A program made the translations under genes and the position numbers. A model generated the notes under the pieces. It did not search any database, was not told the DNA's origin, and saw only the letters and a list, made by a program, of their open reading frames with translations. From Candidatus Promineifilum breve (GTDB taxonomy: Bacteria; Chloroflexota; Anaerolineae; Promineifilales; Promineifilaceae), in the NCBI RefSeq assembly GCF_900066015.1, contig NZ_LN890655.1:3636726-3700725 (forward strand): 64,000 bases of DNA, read 5' to 3'. Of this stretch, positions 9,318 through 17,797 are shown in pieces; within the stretch, counting starts at the first letter, position 1, and each line of letters opens with the position of its first letter.

Positions 9318-9914
9318 TCATTTCTCTATCGCTTCTTCAAAGGCGACGTAACGGGCATGGGTTAGGGCGACGGCCAGGGCGTCGGCGGCGTCGTCGGGGT
9401 GGGGCGACTCCTCCAGATTGAGCAGGTGACGCACCATCAGTTGCATCTGCGCTTTCTCGGCCTTGCCGTAGCCGGTGATGGCTTCCTTGACCTTGGGCGG
9501 CGAGTATTCGCTGATGGGGATGCCGGCTTCGGCCAGGGCCAGCAGCAGCACCCCGCGCGCCTGCCCGACGGCGATGGCGGTGGTGATGTTGCGGCCGAAA
9601 AAGAGTTGCTCCACGGCGGCGCGGGTCGGCTGGTGGCGGGTCAGCAGGTCATTGAGCTGGCGGTAGATTGAGAGCAGCCGCGTTTCCGGCGCGTCCCCGG
9701 CCGGCGTCTCGATGACCCCAAAATCGACGAGATGGACATCACCATCTACCACGTCGATGACGCCATAGCCGGTCGTGGCTGTGCCGGGATCAAGGCCGAG
9801 GATGCGCAGGGGGGCAGGGGAGAAAGGGAGCAGGGGAGAAAGGGCGATCTTTTCTCCCGCGCTCCCCTGCCCCCCTGCTCCCTGACTCCTGTCAGGCCCC
9901 TGCATCCCCTGCAT
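9318..9914 (-). CDS. ruvC: Crossover junction endodeoxyribonuclease RuvC
   Basis: RuvC resolves Holliday junctions with RuvAB. The core starts [16 protein letters not shown], carrying the first catalytic Asp. [10 protein letters not shown] carries the catalytic Glu and [15 protein letters not shown] the C-terminal Asp pair. The usual Met of M-R-I-L-G is here a CTG codon at 9809. The first ATG in frame is 105 bases upstream at 9914, 4 bases after the yebC stop, with AGGAAG just before it (a second ATG is at 9905). If that ATG is used, the protein carries a 35-residue N-terminal extension encoded by intergenic GGGGAGCA repeat. Identity is certain; the start is not. Confidence 0.93.
   Translation of the reverse strand: MQGMQGPDRSQGAGGQGSAGEKIALSPLLPFSPAPLRILGLDPGTATTGYGVIDVVDGDVHLVDFGVIETPAGDAPETRLLSIYRQLNDLLTRHQPTRAAVEQLFFGRNITTAIAVGQARGVLLLALAEAGIPISEYSPPKVKEAITGYGKAEKAQMQLMVRHLLNLEESPHPDDAADALAVALTHARYVAFEEAIEK
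9807..9887. repeat. Inverted GGGGAGCA repeat overlapping the ruvC 5' end
   Basis: The left arm has GGGGGGCAGGGGAGAAAGGGAGCAGGGG units, the right arm the reverse complement, and the centre is CGATCTTT. It sits between the ATG at 9914 and the first conserved RuvC residue. Confidence 0.8.
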
Positions 9915-9918
9915 CTTC

Positions 9919-10668
9919 CTACGCTTCCTCCATCGCTGCCAGGAGTTCGTCGCTCATCTCCAGCGCCGAATAGACGTTCTGCACGTCGTCCAGTTCCTCG
10001 ATGCGCTCGATGAGGTTCATCACCTGCATCGATTCGGCGTGGCTCAATTCCATGCGGTTGGTCGGGTCGAAGATGAGCGAGGACTCGTCCATCTTGTAGC
10101 CGGCCTCTTCCAAAGCTTCCTGGACGGCGCGGAACGACTCCAGTTCGACGTAGATCTCGGTGATGCCGTCGTTGAACTGCACGTCCTCGGCCCCGGCCTC
10201 GGCCGCCACCATGAACAGTTCGTCCTGATCGACCTCGTCGACAATGCTGATGTAGCCCTTGCGCTTGAATTGCCACGAGACGGCCCCGGCCTCGGCCATG
10301 TTGCCGCCGTATTTGCTGACGGCGTGGCGCACGTCGGCGATGGCCCGGTTGCGGTTGTCGGTGACGACCTCGACCAGCAGCCCCACGCTGTGCGGCGCGT
10401 AGGCTTCGTAGACAATATCGACCAGTTCGCCGCCCTCGATCTCGCCCGTGCCGCGCTTGATGGACTTTTCTATGTTGTCCTTGGGCATGTTGGCTTCTTT
10501 GGCCTTGGCTATGGCCAGACGCAAGGCGGTATTGGACACCGGATCGCCGCCCCCCTCGCGCGCGGCGATGGTGAGTTCCTTGGCGATGCGGGTGAAGACT
10601 TTGCCGCGTTTGGCGTCGCTGGCGGCCTTCTTGTGTTTAATGGTGGACCATTTGGAATGTCCGGACAT
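9919..10668 (-). CDS. yebC: YebC/PmpR family protein
   Basis: A 249-residue YebC-family protein beginning [23 protein letters not shown], the diagnostic N-terminus. Further landmarks are [17 protein letters not shown] near 70 and the acidic C-terminal domain. Family members act as transcription regulators or in translation of difficult sequences; the role here is unproven. I chose the ATG at 10668, preceded by GGAGAAGAG; the open frame upstream lacks conservation. It heads the yebC-ruvC-ruvA cluster, a common bacterial arrangement. Confidence 0.95.
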   Translation of the reverse strand: MSGHSKWSTIKHKKAASDAKRGKVFTRIAKELTIAAREGGGDPVSNTALRLAIAKAKEANMPKDNIEKSIKRGTGEIEGGELVDIVYEAYAPHSVGLLVEVVTDNRNRAIADVRHAVSKYGGNMAEAGAVSWQFKRKGYISIVDEVDQDELFMVAAEAGAEDVQFNDGITEIYVELESFRAVQEALEEAGYKMDESSLIFDPTNRMELSHAESMQVMNLIERIEELDDVQNVYSALEMSDELLAAMEEA

Positions 10669-10726
10669 ATGCTCTTCTCCAAAAGGCGGTGACGCGCCGA
10701 TTTTGAGGTTGTGGTTTACAGCGAGT

Positions 10727-10732
10727 GAATTA
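10727..10732 (-). promoter_or_regulatory. Probable -10 element upstream of yebC
   Basis: The minus strand reads TGCTATAATTC here, a perfect TATAAT about 60 bases before the yebC ATG. No good -35 is visible, as at many promoters in this window. Confidence 0.5.
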
Positions 10733-10765
10733 TAGCACAGCAGGGACAAGGTGGCAGGTGGCAAG

Positions 10766-11860
10766 TTATTGATGCACCGGCCCCCGCCGATAGCGCCGCT
10801 CCTCGTCCGTCCGGTAGCCGGCCATGATGCGCGCCAGTTCGTCGCGCGGCAGGCCATGGGCCGTGCGCCCCCGCCAGCCGGTCATCGTCTCGGCGGCGAC
10901 CACGGCATTGAGGATCGACTCCTCCACCGCCTCGGCCGCGGCCACGAACATCGGGTTCAGATGGTGGTTGGGAACCATGCGCAGCACCGGCAAGCCGTCG
11001 CCGTCGGCCAGTTGGTTGCCGGTGGCGAAGGCCAGGAAGATGTCGCCGCTGCCGTTATGGCCCACGCCCCCGGCGCGGGCAAAGCCGACCGTCGCCCGTT
11101 TCGCCAGCCGGCGGCACTGATATGGCAGCAGCGGCGCGTCGGTGGCGATGACGATGAGGATGGAACTGCTACCGGCCGCCTCGTCCCAGGGCGTGGGCGT
11201 GGCGATCAGACGGCCGACGGGCACGCCATCCACCCGGAAATCCTCGCGCGAGCCGTGATTGGCCTGCACGAGCGCCCCGATCGTATAGGTGCCGCTCTTG
11301 GTCTCGACAATGCGCGACGACGTGCCGATACCCCCCTTGAACTCGTGGCAGATCATCCCCGTGCCGCCGCCGACGTTGCCCTCGGCCACCGGCCCATCGG
11401 CCGCGCCTTCCAGCGCGGTGTAGACGTGGGCGGCCCGCAGATGAAAGCCGTCCATGTCGTTGAGCCAGCCGTCCCACGTCTCGCCCACCACCGGCAGGCT
11501 GGAAGTTTCGGTGTAGCCGCGCTCCTGGGCATAGGCCACCAGCGCCTCGTGCACCGTGCCGACCTGATTGGTATTGGTCAGGGCGATGGGGTGGCTCAAC
11601 TGGCCCGACTCCTCGATCCACAGCAGGCCGGTCATCTCGCCGCAGCCGTTGAAGGAGTGATGGGCGGCAAAGGACGGGTTGCGCCAGCTCTCGCCGCCGT
11701 CGCGCGGCATGATGACCGTGACCCCCGTGCGGGCCACGCGCGGCTCGTCGTGGATGATCGTCGTGTGCCCGACGCGCACGCCGGCCACGTCGGTGATGGC
11801 ATTATGCGGCCCGGTGGGAAATTCGCCAATGGTGATGTTGAGGTCTCGTAGACGGGTCAT
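10766..11860 (-). CDS. P1 family peptidase (DmpA/L-aminopeptidase D-esterase type)
   Basis: A 364-residue member of the DmpA family, N-terminal-nucleophile enzymes that cleave themselves into two chains and then remove N-terminal residues from small peptides. The N-terminus DLNITIGEFPTGPHNAITDVAGVRVGHTT is typical up to the VRVGH segment. The GSSSILIVIATDAPLLP region near 235-250 is where I expect the autoproteolytic Gly-Ser site and the new nucleophile Ser; exact position is inferred by memory of the family. The ATG at 11860 has AGGAG 6 bases upstream. No signal peptide is seen. Confidence 0.88.
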   Translation of the reverse strand: MTRLRDLNITIGEFPTGPHNAITDVAGVRVGHTTIIHDEPRVARTGVTVIMPRDGGESWRNPSFAAHHSFNGCGEMTGLLWIEESGQLSHPIALTNTNQVGTVHEALVAYAQERGYTETSSLPVVGETWDGWLNDMDGFHLRAAHVYTALEGAADGPVAEGNVGGGTGMICHEFKGGIGTSSRIVETKSGTYTIGALVQANHGSREDFRVDGVPVGRLIATPTPWDEAAGSSSILIVIATDAPLLPYQCRRLAKRATVGFARAGGVGHNGSGDIFLAFATGNQLADGDGLPVLRMVPNHHLNPMFVAAAEAVEESILNAVVAAETMTGWRGRTAHGLPRDELARIMAGYRTDEERRYRRGPVHQ

Positions 11861-11885
11861 AATTTCTCCTGTGGTGCTTCGGAGA

Positions 11886-11891
11886 ATTATA
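11886..11891 (-). promoter_or_regulatory. Probable -10 element for the P1 peptidase gene
   Basis: The minus strand has GCTATAATTC, with the hexamer TATAAT 26 bases before the ATG. This gives a short leader just long enough for the AGGAG site. Confidence 0.5.
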
Positions 11892-11921
11892 GCAGAGGAG
11901 CCGGGAGCGACGCCCACCGGA

Positions 11922-11959
11922 CAAAAAAAACGAGTTCAGAGGCGCGCCCCTGAACTCGT
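11922..11959 (-). terminator. Rho-independent terminator after the multicopper oxidase gene
   Basis: Perfect 10-base arms (11930-11939 and 11950-11959, ACGAGTTCAG) enclose GC-rich sequence with GGCGCGCC. On the minus strand an eight-T run follows. It lies about 30 bases after the oxidase stop. Confidence 0.88.
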
Positions 11960-11988
11960 ATTGCGTATCGCGTATCGCGTAGCCGCGC

Positions 11989-13071
11989 TTACTCTTGGAC
12001 TATGACGGCCGTCACCATACCAAACATACCGTGGGCGCTCTCGGCGTGGGTCAGGATGTGGCAATGGAAGGCCCAGATGCCGGGCGTGTGGGCCGTGACG
12101 ATGACGTCATACCGTTCGCCGGGGGCGATATTGAGCGTGTCGCACAGATAAGGCTGCGGCAGATTCCAGCCGTCCTTGGCGAAGACCAGTTGCTCCAGCC
12201 CGTGCAGATGCATCGGGTGGATGACCAGCCCTTCGTTCAGGTAGCGAATGCGAATCCTCTCGCCCAGTTTGGCGACGATGGGTTGGGTATAGGGGAAGCC
12301 CTTGGCGTTCAGGCTGAAGCCCGTGGCGGCGTCGTTGAGCACCAGCGAATAGTCGGAATCGAATTCGGGGTCTTGCGTTTTATCCTTCGGCTCGACGATG
12401 AACGCGCCGAACAACCCGCGCGTCACCTGCTCGGCGGCGTTGTGGTGCGAATGGTAGATGTGGGTGCCGGAGTTCTTGAGCTGGAATTCGTAGGTAAACG
12501 TTTCGCCGGGTCTGATCGGCGGTTGGGTGATGTAGGGCACGCCGTCCATATTGTTGGGCAGGATTACGCCGTGCCAATGGATGCTGGTGCTTTGCGTCAT
12601 GTCGTTCTTGACATTCACCCGAATCTTGTCGCCCTCGGTTACACGGATTTCCGGCCCGGGCACAATACCGTTGTAGCTCATGGCGTCGATGACCAGGTCG
12701 GGCGTCACTTCCCACGGCGTCTCGGCGCAGGTCAGTTCAAAGACCTTCACGTCGCCGTCCATGGTGAACTCCAGCGGCGTGCCCCAGAAGCCGGGGTTCT
12801 GGCCGATGCCGTCGACGAAGATCTTGATACCCGCTTCGTGCATGGCATCCATCTCGGCGGCAACGTCGGCGGCCGTCGTCGGCGCGGCTTCGGTCATCTC
12901 GTGCCCTACGGCCGTCGGCGGGACGGCCGTGGCCTGGGCCGCGGACTCCACGGCCGCCGGCAGCTCTTCCGGGGGGATGGCGCAGGCGGCCAGACCAACG
13001 CTCACGCCGGTCAATCCGGCGACCTTCAGAAAATTGCGGCGGGAAATACCCTCTTCAAGTACCTTGTTCAT
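11989..13071 (-). CDS. Two-domain multicopper oxidase, Tat-exported lipoprotein
   Basis: A 360-residue multicopper oxidase. The N-terminus has the twin-arginine motif SRRNFLK (10-16) and a Cys at 30 in a lipobox-like GLAAC, suggesting Tat export and lipid anchoring. Copper ligands are HWHG and HSHH in domain 1 and HPMHLHG and HCHILTHAESAHGMFGM in domain 2. The Cys of the type 1 copper site is found only in domain 2, the layout of type B two-domain laccase-like oxidases. About 100 residues between signal and cupredoxin domain 1 are Ala/Thr-rich. Substrate may be metal ions, phenols or nitrite-like compounds; I cannot tell. It is monocistronic, with a terminator behind it. Confidence 0.88.
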   Translation of the reverse strand: MNKVLEEGISRRNFLKVAGLTGVSVGLAACAIPPEELPAAVESAAQATAVPPTAVGHEMTEAAPTTAADVAAEMDAMHEAGIKIFVDGIGQNPGFWGTPLEFTMDGDVKVFELTCAETPWEVTPDLVIDAMSYNGIVPGPEIRVTEGDKIRVNVKNDMTQSTSIHWHGVILPNNMDGVPYITQPPIRPGETFTYEFQLKNSGTHIYHSHHNAAEQVTRGLFGAFIVEPKDKTQDPEFDSDYSLVLNDAATGFSLNAKGFPYTQPIVAKLGERIRIRYLNEGLVIHPMHLHGLEQLVFAKDGWNLPQPYLCDTLNIAPGERYDVIVTAHTPGIWAFHCHILTHAESAHGMFGMVTAVIVQE

Positions 13072-13163
13072 GTGGTCTCTTTTCCTCAAATAGATTGAAT
13101 CGAACGTTGGGATTGTATGATTGTCGAACAAGATTGGCTAGTGTTAAATTTCACAAATAGAAG

Positions 13164-13175
13164 TGACAAATGTCA
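13164..13175. promoter_or_regulatory. Possible operator: TGACA-AA-TGTCA dyad
   Basis: A 12-base dyad 92 bases before the oxidase ATG, in the gap between the CocE and oxidase genes. Its shape resembles sites of CRP/FNR-type dimers, but one short dyad is weak evidence. Confidence 0.25.
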
Positions 13176-13188
13176 TGCGTTGTGCTGC

Positions 13189-15219
13189 CTATACCAGCCG
13201 GCGCGGAATGGCCTTTGTCCAGGCGCGGGTGAATACGGCCGTGCCCCCCTCGTAGGCGTCCAGCCAATTGCTGACGTGAAAGTGACCGGCGTCGGCCGTC
13301 ATCGCGCACCGGGCCTCGATCCGCACCCGCCATTCATCGCGCTGCAATTCCAATGTTCGCTCAATCTCCACCCGCAGCGAGAGGGGCGCGCCGTCGCGGA
13401 CGGTATAGCGCTCCACCAGCCGGTCATCGACAACCATGCCCGAATCGACGTGGCGGCCGCGGCCGGCGTCGTCCGCAAGGTGATACTCAGTCACACCGTC
13501 GATCAGATTGTGGCTAATTATCTTGCGCGTCGCCGCCGGGCGAAACGCCTCCATCCGCGGCGGCGCGGCCGTCTCGGCCGGGGCAAACGGCGGCAGGGTC
13601 TCGTCGCCGGGGTGGGGCATCCGAATGGGCAAGCGCAAGCGGCTGCTATCGCCGCACACGATGGTCAGCGTCACCGGCTCCGGCGACGGCCAGGCGTGGC
13701 GCGTGTAGGTCGGCGACAAGGCCACCCGCCAGCGATGCCCGGTGGCCAACCGATGGCCGGTGACATTCAGGCGCACCGTCACCCGGTAGTGGCGGCCCGG
13801 CTCCAGCGCTTCCGGGAACTCGTGGCTATCTCGGTGGGTCAGGTTGAGCAGCCCCCAACTGACCAGCGTTGACGCGCCGTCGGGCGCCACGTCGCACAGC
13901 CGCGCGCTTACCAGGGCCAGCGGCCGGTCGGCGCTCAGCAGCAGATCGACCTCAGGGTAGCCAAGAATGTCCACCGGCTCGCGCAGCGGTTGGCTGTCGA
14001 AGGTCAGCGCCTCGCCGTCGGCCGCGCGCTGGTCGCCCGGCCATTCGCCCGGCGTGCCGTAAGCCCCCCACTGGCCCACGTCGAAGCCATACCCCTCCCG
14101 GCCGCGAATCGACTGGGCAACGTCCGGGCCGGGTTGCTCATCGAGCCAATTGCCCGCGCCGTTGCTACGCAGATGGAGCGTCTGCTCGCCCACGTGGGGC
14201 GACGGCCACGCCGGGTCGGCCACCCAGCGGCCGGGCCGCGCGGCATAGAACGTGGCCGGCGGGGCGCTGTCCTGAATCCAGCAGCGCAATAGCGGCTCAG
14301 CCATGATGCCCGTGTCCCTGCCCTTCAGCCAATGATCCCACCAGCGCAGGCTTTCCTGCAAAAAGCCGATGGCCGGCGCGGGGCTGCCCATCTCCGGGTA
14401 CATATGCGCCCAGGGGCCGATCAGCCCCTTGCGCGGCCCCGCTAGCCCGGCCAGCAGGCGCGGCACGGAGTTGTTGTAGCTGTCGGCCCAGCCGCCGACG
14501 GCATAGACCGGGACGCGGATGGCGGCGTAATCCTCGGCGGCCGAGCCGTGCTGCCAATAGGCGTCGCGCGTCTGATGCGCCAGCCACTCCTCCACAAACG
14601 GCGGCGACCCCTCCAGCCGCTCGAACCACATAGCGCGCCAGCGCTCGCCTACCCAGCGCGGATCGGGCGGCAAGGCGTTGTAGGCCAGCATGACCGCTCC
14701 CCAGGACAGCATCTGCGAGGTGATGACGCAGCCGCCCATGTAGTGGACGTCGTCGGCGTAGCGGTCATCGGTGAAGCCGATGATCAGGATGGCCTTCAGC
14801 GCCGGCGGTTGGCGCGCCGCCACCTGCAAGCTGTTGAAGCCGCCCCAGGAGATGCCCATCATGCCCACGTTGCCGTCGCACCACGGTTGGGCGGCGATCC
14901 AGGCGATGCAGGCCACGGCGTCGTCGTGCTCCTGGGTGGTGTACTCGTCGGTCAGCACGCCGTCGGAGTCGCCACTGCCGCGCAGATCGACGCGCAGGAC
15001 GGCGTAGCCATGCCCGGCGAAGTAGGGCGCGCGCATGGCGTCGCGCCGGGTCGTGCCGTCGCTCTTGCGATAGGGCAGGAACTCGAACAGCGCCGGGACG
15101 GGGGCGCGCTCGGCATCCTCGGGCAGCCAGACGCGGGCCGCCAACCGCGCGCCGTCGGGCATGGGAATCCATAGATTTTCGATTTCGCGGACGGGGTGGG
15201 GGAAGGTGGTGCGGATCAT
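13189..15219 (-). CDS. CocE/NonD family hydrolase (X-Pro dipeptidyl-peptidase-like)
   Basis: A 676-residue serine hydrolase. The N-terminal alpha/beta hydrolase domain has the nucleophile motif GISWGG (Ser124), oxyanion-region FLPYRKSD near 48, GGWADSY with the likely catalytic Asp, and GPWAHMYP with the likely catalytic His. A C-terminal jelly-roll domain, typical of CocE and X-Pro dipeptidases, covers roughly 330-560. The start at 15219 (MIRTTFPHP) follows a TATAAT hexamer by only 6 bases and has no ribosome binding site, so the mRNA may be leaderless. No signal peptide. It may cleave amide or ester bonds; substrate unknown. Confidence 0.88.
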   Translation of the reverse strand: MIRTTFPHPVREIENLWIPMPDGARLAARVWLPEDAERAPVPALFEFLPYRKSDGTTRRDAMRAPYFAGHGYAVLRVDLRGSGDSDGVLTDEYTTQEHDDAVACIAWIAAQPWCDGNVGMMGISWGGFNSLQVAARQPPALKAILIIGFTDDRYADDVHYMGGCVITSQMLSWGAVMLAYNALPPDPRWVGERWRAMWFERLEGSPPFVEEWLAHQTRDAYWQHGSAAEDYAAIRVPVYAVGGWADSYNNSVPRLLAGLAGPRKGLIGPWAHMYPEMGSPAPAIGFLQESLRWWDHWLKGRDTGIMAEPLLRCWIQDSAPPATFYAARPGRWVADPAWPSPHVGEQTLHLRSNGAGNWLDEQPGPDVAQSIRGREGYGFDVGQWGAYGTPGEWPGDQRAADGEALTFDSQPLREPVDILGYPEVDLLLSADRPLALVSARLCDVAPDGASTLVSWGLLNLTHRDSHEFPEALEPGRHYRVTVRLNVTGHRLATGHRWRVALSPTYTRHAWPSPEPVTLTIVCGDSSRLRLPIRMPHPGDETLPPFAPAETAAPPRMEAFRPAATRKIISHNLIDGVTEYHLADDAGRGRHVDSGMVVDDRLVERYTVRDGAPLSLRVEIERTLELQRDEWRVRIEARCAMTADAGHFHVSNWLDAYEGGTAVFTRAWTKAIPRRLV

Positions 15220-15225
15220 GGGTTT

Positions 15226-15231
15226 ATTATA
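15226..15231 (-). promoter_or_regulatory. -10 element immediately before the CocE-type gene
   Basis: TATAAT on the minus strand ends 6 bases upstream of the ATG, so transcription should begin at or next to the start codon. Confidence 0.5.
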
Positions 15232-15262
15232 GCAGGGGAGCAGGGGAGCGGGGGAGCAGGGG
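15232..15262. repeat. AGCAGGGG tandem repeat upstream of the CocE-type gene
   Basis: Three to four direct AGCAGGGG/AGCGGGGG units with no facing arm. They occupy the position where a -35 element would be expected. Confidence 0.7.
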
Positions 15263-15328
15263 AGATAGTCCCTCTCCCCGTGGGAGAGGTCAGGAGAGGG
15301 TCTGCTCAGGAGTGAAGAAAGAACATGG

Positions 15329-15334
15329 TATAAT
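15329..15334 (+). promoter_or_regulatory. Extended -10 promoter of the yitT-type gene
   Basis: TGG-TATAAT: a perfect hexamer with the extended TG dinucleotide, 33 bases before the gene start. A short open frame at 15347-15370 (ATG, seven codons, TGA) begins about where the message should start. Its TGA overlaps the main ATG. Confidence 0.55.
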
Positions 15335-15366
15335 CCCCACCACCTAATGAACAACACGTTCACAAT

Positions 15367-16332
15367 ATGAACATCAACCACGAGAACGATATGAACGACA
15401 ACCCGAAAGCGAACGGCCGCCTCCATCAGGCCCGCCAACGCATCCGCCAATTGCGCCAACACCGCCGCGCTGAGAGCGTGGCACGCATCGCCCGCGATTA
15501 CGCCTTGATCATCATGGGCAGCCTCCTGCTGGCCCTCAGCATGCACCTCTTCTTCATCCCCCATCAACTGGTCGCCGGCGGACTGAGCGGCACGGCCCAG
15601 ATCATCAACAAATTTACCGGCTGGCCCATCGGGATGCTGAGCTTCGTGCTCAATATCCCCCTGTTTATCGTGGGTTGGCGCTATCTGGGCGGCTATCGCT
15701 TTCTGGCGCGCACGGTCCTGGCCTCATTTGTCTTCTCGGCCGCGCTCGATGGGCTGCAACATTTCTGGTCAAATGCCAATCTGACCGACGACCTGGCCCT
15801 CAACGCGCTGTATGGCGGCATCACCGCCGGGGTGGCCGTGGGGCTGCTCTTTCGCGCCCGCGCCACCAGCGGCGGCACCGACATCCTGGCCCGCATCCTG
15901 GAGCGGCGCTTCGGCACGCCCCTGTCGCAAGCCTATCTCTATACTGACGGTATTGTCGTCTTCCTGGCCGGGCTGGCTTTCGGCTGGGAGCGGGCGCTCT
16001 ATGCCGTCATCGCTCTCTACGTCGGCGGGGTGCTGGTCGAGGTGACGCTCAACGGCTCCAACGTCATGCGCGTGGCGACGATCATCACCAACGAACCGAC
16101 GGCCGTGGCCGACCGCATCATGGCCGACCTGGATCGTGGCGTCACCGACTGGAGCGGCCGGGGCATGTATACCGGGGCCGAGCGTCACGTGCTGCTGTGC
16201 GCCGTCAGCCGCGCCGATACGGTGCTCCTCAAGCACATCATCCACGAGGCCGACCCGCAGGCGTTCGTCATCATCGGCCAGGCCCAGGAAGTGTTCGGCG
16301 AGGGGTTTCGGAAGTTGCGTGAACCGAAGTGA
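15367..16332 (+). CDS. YitT family membrane protein
   Basis: A 321-residue membrane protein of the YitT/DUF161-DUF2179 family. After about 50 charged residues there are five to six hydrophobic helices between about 50 and 210. Landmarks are LFFIPHQLVAGGLSGTAQI near 62-80 and TSGGTDILARIL near 165-176. A cytoplasmic DUF2179 domain follows (about 225-320, including GRGMYTGAERHVLLC). The family's function is not established. The gene is on its own on the plus strand and converges on aspS across a palindrome. Confidence 0.9.
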   Translation: MNINHENDMNDNPKANGRLHQARQRIRQLRQHRRAESVARIARDYALIIMGSLLLALSMHLFFIPHQLVAGGLSGTAQIINKFTGWPIGMLSFVLNIPLFIVGWRYLGGYRFLARTVLASFVFSAALDGLQHFWSNANLTDDLALNALYGGITAGVAVGLLFRARATSGGTDILARILERRFGTPLSQAYLYTDGIVVFLAGLAFGWERALYAVIALYVGGVLVEVTLNGSNVMRVATIITNEPTAVADRIMADLDRGVTDWSGRGMYTGAERHVLLCAVSRADTVLLKHIIHEADPQAFVIIGQAQEVFGEGFRKLREPK

Positions 16333-16373
16333 ATCAGGTGCGACGCACTTTCTGAAGTGCGTCGCACCTGATT
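16332..16373. repeat. GGTGCGACGCACTT palindrome, copy 2 (longest)
   Basis: Perfect 19-base arms (16332-16350 and 16355-16373) around a TCTG loop. It fills the whole gap between the convergent stops of the YitT gene and aspS and touches both stop codons. Position suggests a bidirectional transcript end. Confidence 0.9.
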
Positions 16374-17698
16374 TACGGCGAGACCCGGTTCAAGTCGCGT
16401 GGAAAAAGCGTCGCCAGCCGCAGATTGGGCAGGCCCAGCAATTGCATCAGCAGCCGCTCCAGCCCGATGGCGAAGCCGCCATGCGGCGGCATCCCGTAGC
16501 GAAACGCTTCCAGATAGGCCGTGAACGGTTCCGGGGAGTGGCCGGCCCGCGCCAGCGCGGCCAGGTAGTCGTCATAGCGATGCAGCCGCTGGCCGCCGGT
16601 CACCAGTTCCGTGCCGCGAAAGAGCAGGTCGAAGGAGTTGGAATAGGCCGGTCGCTGGGGGTCGGGGTGGGTGTAGAACGGCCGCTTGACCATCGGGTAG
16701 CCGCTGACGAAGAGGAAGTCGCTGCCATACTCCTGCCAGGCCCACTCGCCCAGCCGGCGCTCGTCCTGAGGCGACAGGTCCGGCTCACCGGCCGCGACGC
16801 TGCCCGCGTCGGCTCCATGCCGGGCCAGGATCAACTGTTGGGCGTCGGCGAAGTGGATGTGGGGGATTTGCGGCAGGATGACCGGCAGATTGGCCTCCAG
16901 CAGCGCCAGGTCGGCGGCGTAATGGGTCGTCAGATGGTCGAATATGCCGGCAATGACTTCCCGCAGGAGAGCCATCACAGTGAAGTGATCGTCGATGAAG
17001 CCGAACTCCACGTCCAGACTGACGTATTCGTTGATGTGGCGCACGGTGTCGTGCGGTTCGGCGCGGAAGACGGGGCCGACCTCGAAGACGCGCTCGAATA
17101 CGCCGACCATGATCTGCTTGTAGAATTGCGGGCTTTGGGCCAGATAGGCCGGGCGGCCGAAGTAATCGAGCTTGAAGACGTTGGCCCCGCTCTCGGTGGC
17201 CGAGGCGACGATTTTGGGCGTCTGCACTTCGGTGAAGTGGCGGGCGCTCAACGTAGCCCGAAAGCCGGCCATCGTCCCCGCCGCCAGCCGGAAGATGGCC
17301 CGTCGCGCCGGGTGGCGGTTGGCGACCACGGCATGATCCAGCAACGTGGGCAGGGCCGCGTTGAGCCGCTTCTTGGCCAGCGGCAGCGGCGACGCTTCCA
17401 GTACCGGCGTGACGACTTCCACCACCGGCTGTTGTAGCTCCAGCCCGTCGGGGGCCTGGGCGTTGGCGATGACCTGGCCGGTCAGGCGGATCACACTGCC
17501 CAGCGCCAAATCGGTCAGCGGCGCGAGATCGGCCTCGTTTTCGGTCACGGCCTGAATCGTGCCCCAGCCGTCGCGCAGCACGATGAAGTTGACCCCGCCC
17601 AACCGCCGCAGGTTGTGCAGCCAGCCTTGCAAACGGACTTGCTGCCCGATAAATTCATTGGCCTCAACGGTGCGGATGTCGTTCATGGGTGTTCTCAT
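16373..17698 (-). CDS. aspS: Aspartyl-tRNA synthetase, archaeal/short type
   Basis: A 441-residue class II synthetase that charges tRNA-Asp. The N-terminal OB fold (VRLQGWLHNLRRLGG, about 21-35) binds the anticodon. Motif 2 carries the FRAEPHDTVRHINEY segment and motif 3 the GIGLERLL-type arginine in FAIGLERLLMQLLGLPN. The C-terminus LFPRDLNRVSP fits AspRS rather than AsnRS. At about 440 residues it is the short archaeal type, lacking the insertion of the 590-residue bacterial enzyme; such enzymes may also mischarge tRNA-Asn, which the sequence alone does not settle. The start may be 17698 or the ATG at 17686; neither has a clear ribosome site. It follows greA. Confidence 0.92.
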   Translation of the reverse strand: MRTPMNDIRTVEANEFIGQQVRLQGWLHNLRRLGGVNFIVLRDGWGTIQAVTENEADLAPLTDLALGSVIRLTGQVIANAQAPDGLELQQPVVEVVTPVLEASPLPLAKKRLNAALPTLLDHAVVANRHPARRAIFRLAAGTMAGFRATLSARHFTEVQTPKIVASATESGANVFKLDYFGRPAYLAQSPQFYKQIMVGVFERVFEVGPVFRAEPHDTVRHINEYVSLDVEFGFIDDHFTVMALLREVIAGIFDHLTTHYAADLALLEANLPVILPQIPHIHFADAQQLILARHGADAGSVAAGEPDLSPQDERRLGEWAWQEYGSDFLFVSGYPMVKRPFYTHPDPQRPAYSNSFDLLFRGTELVTGGQRLHRYDDYLAALARAGHSPEPFTAYLEAFRYGMPPHGGFAIGLERLLMQLLGLPNLRLATLFPRDLNRVSP

Positions 17699-17717
17699 TT
17701 AGGCGAGGGCTGTGTAA

Positions 17718-17796
17718 GGGAGCAGGGGTGCAGGGGAGCAGGGGTGCAGGGGAGATTACGGCTCCCCTGCACCCCTGCTCCCCCGCTCCCCTGCGC
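17718..17796. repeat. Inverted AGCAGGGG repeat (hairpin) between greA and aspS
   Basis: Left arm units AGCAGGGGTGCAGGGG; the right arm is the reverse complement; the centre is AGATTACGGC. It starts directly after the greA stop. Confidence 0.78.
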
Positions 17797-17797
17797 C

